Shown here one piece after another: positions 63,983 through 64,000 of a stretch of 64,000 nucleotides of DNA. A model generated the notes under the pieces. It was not told where the DNA came from, ran no database searches, and saw only the letters and a program-made list of their open reading frames with translations. The stretch is from Paenibacillus sp. (lineage in GTDB: Bacteria; Bacillota; Bacilli; Paenibacillales; Paenibacillaceae): the NCBI GenBank assembly GCA_017512705.1, contig JAFWEX010000150.1, positions 186,001 to 250,000 of the forward strand, in the 5' to 3' direction. Within the stretch, counting starts at the first letter, position 1. Every line of letters starts with the position of its first letter. The position numbers and the translations under genes were made by a program.

Positions 63983-64000
63983 ATGTGCCATCCCCTACTT

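Overview
The window reads as chromosome of an endospore-forming Firmicute, most likely a Paenibacillus. Three things support this: an S-layer-homology surface protein, spore germination and SASP-H genes, and a block of housekeeping genes in an order close to that of Bacillus subtilis (groES-groEL, tatA-tatC, moaC, ydiF, tsaD-rimI-tsaB-tsaE). Base composition is moderate throughout, apart from a conspicuous GC-rich patch in tsaB. No tRNA, rRNA, CRISPR, transposase or phage gene was seen.

Left part (1-12500): two permeases of a sugar ABC importer (the left one cut by the window edge), a KimA-type potassium importer, rhamnulose-1-phosphate aldolase, a frameshifted acetyltransferase, a DinB-like protein, an unknown membrane protein, and a four-gene spore germinant-receptor operon (A, C, small 2-TM D, B) whose A gene is broken into two overlapping frames. 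A secreted histidine phosphatase follows.

Middle (12500-32200): a 1626-residue secreted protein with eight 89-residue repeats, three fibronectin III domains and three SLH domains; groES-groEL behind a CIRCE operator; tatA and tatC separated by a hairpin terminator; a 5-formyl-THF cyclo-ligase-moaC-moaB operon; an ABC-F protein; a dense cluster of DnaA boxes; leuA preceded by two tandem T-box leaders that both appear to have a leucine CTC specifier; and the t6A operon tsaE-tsaB-rimI-tsaD.

Right of centre (32400-46200): sspH, a Ku-based end-joining module (ku, then a catechol-dioxygenase-like gene with its own promoter and dyad operator, then LigD split into separate ligase and polymerase genes), a YitT protein, cardiolipin synthase, a HlyC/CorC protein, an AI-2E family transporter, and a zinc-ribbon/ABC exporter operon with a palindrome across its promoter.

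Right end (46200-64000): one long leftward exopolysaccharide operon. It holds a tyrosine-kinase-like CpsD, GalU, an initiating sugar-phosphate transferase, Wzy, an Alg14/Alg13-type split transferase, four further glycosyltransferases, Wzx flippase, pyruvyl transferase, GDP-mannose and UDP-glucuronate synthesis, an LCP ligase, a secreted GH74-type glycoside hydrolase and a VanZ protein. Together these predict a pyruvylated acidic heteropolysaccharide containing mannose and glucuronate or derivatives, with a dedicated secreted hydrolase encoded in the same operon.

The best candidates for follow-up are the DnaA-box cluster beside ydiF, the tandem leucine T-boxes, the split LigD module interrupted by a regulated dioxygenase gene, and the exopolysaccharide operon with its own GH74-like enzyme.
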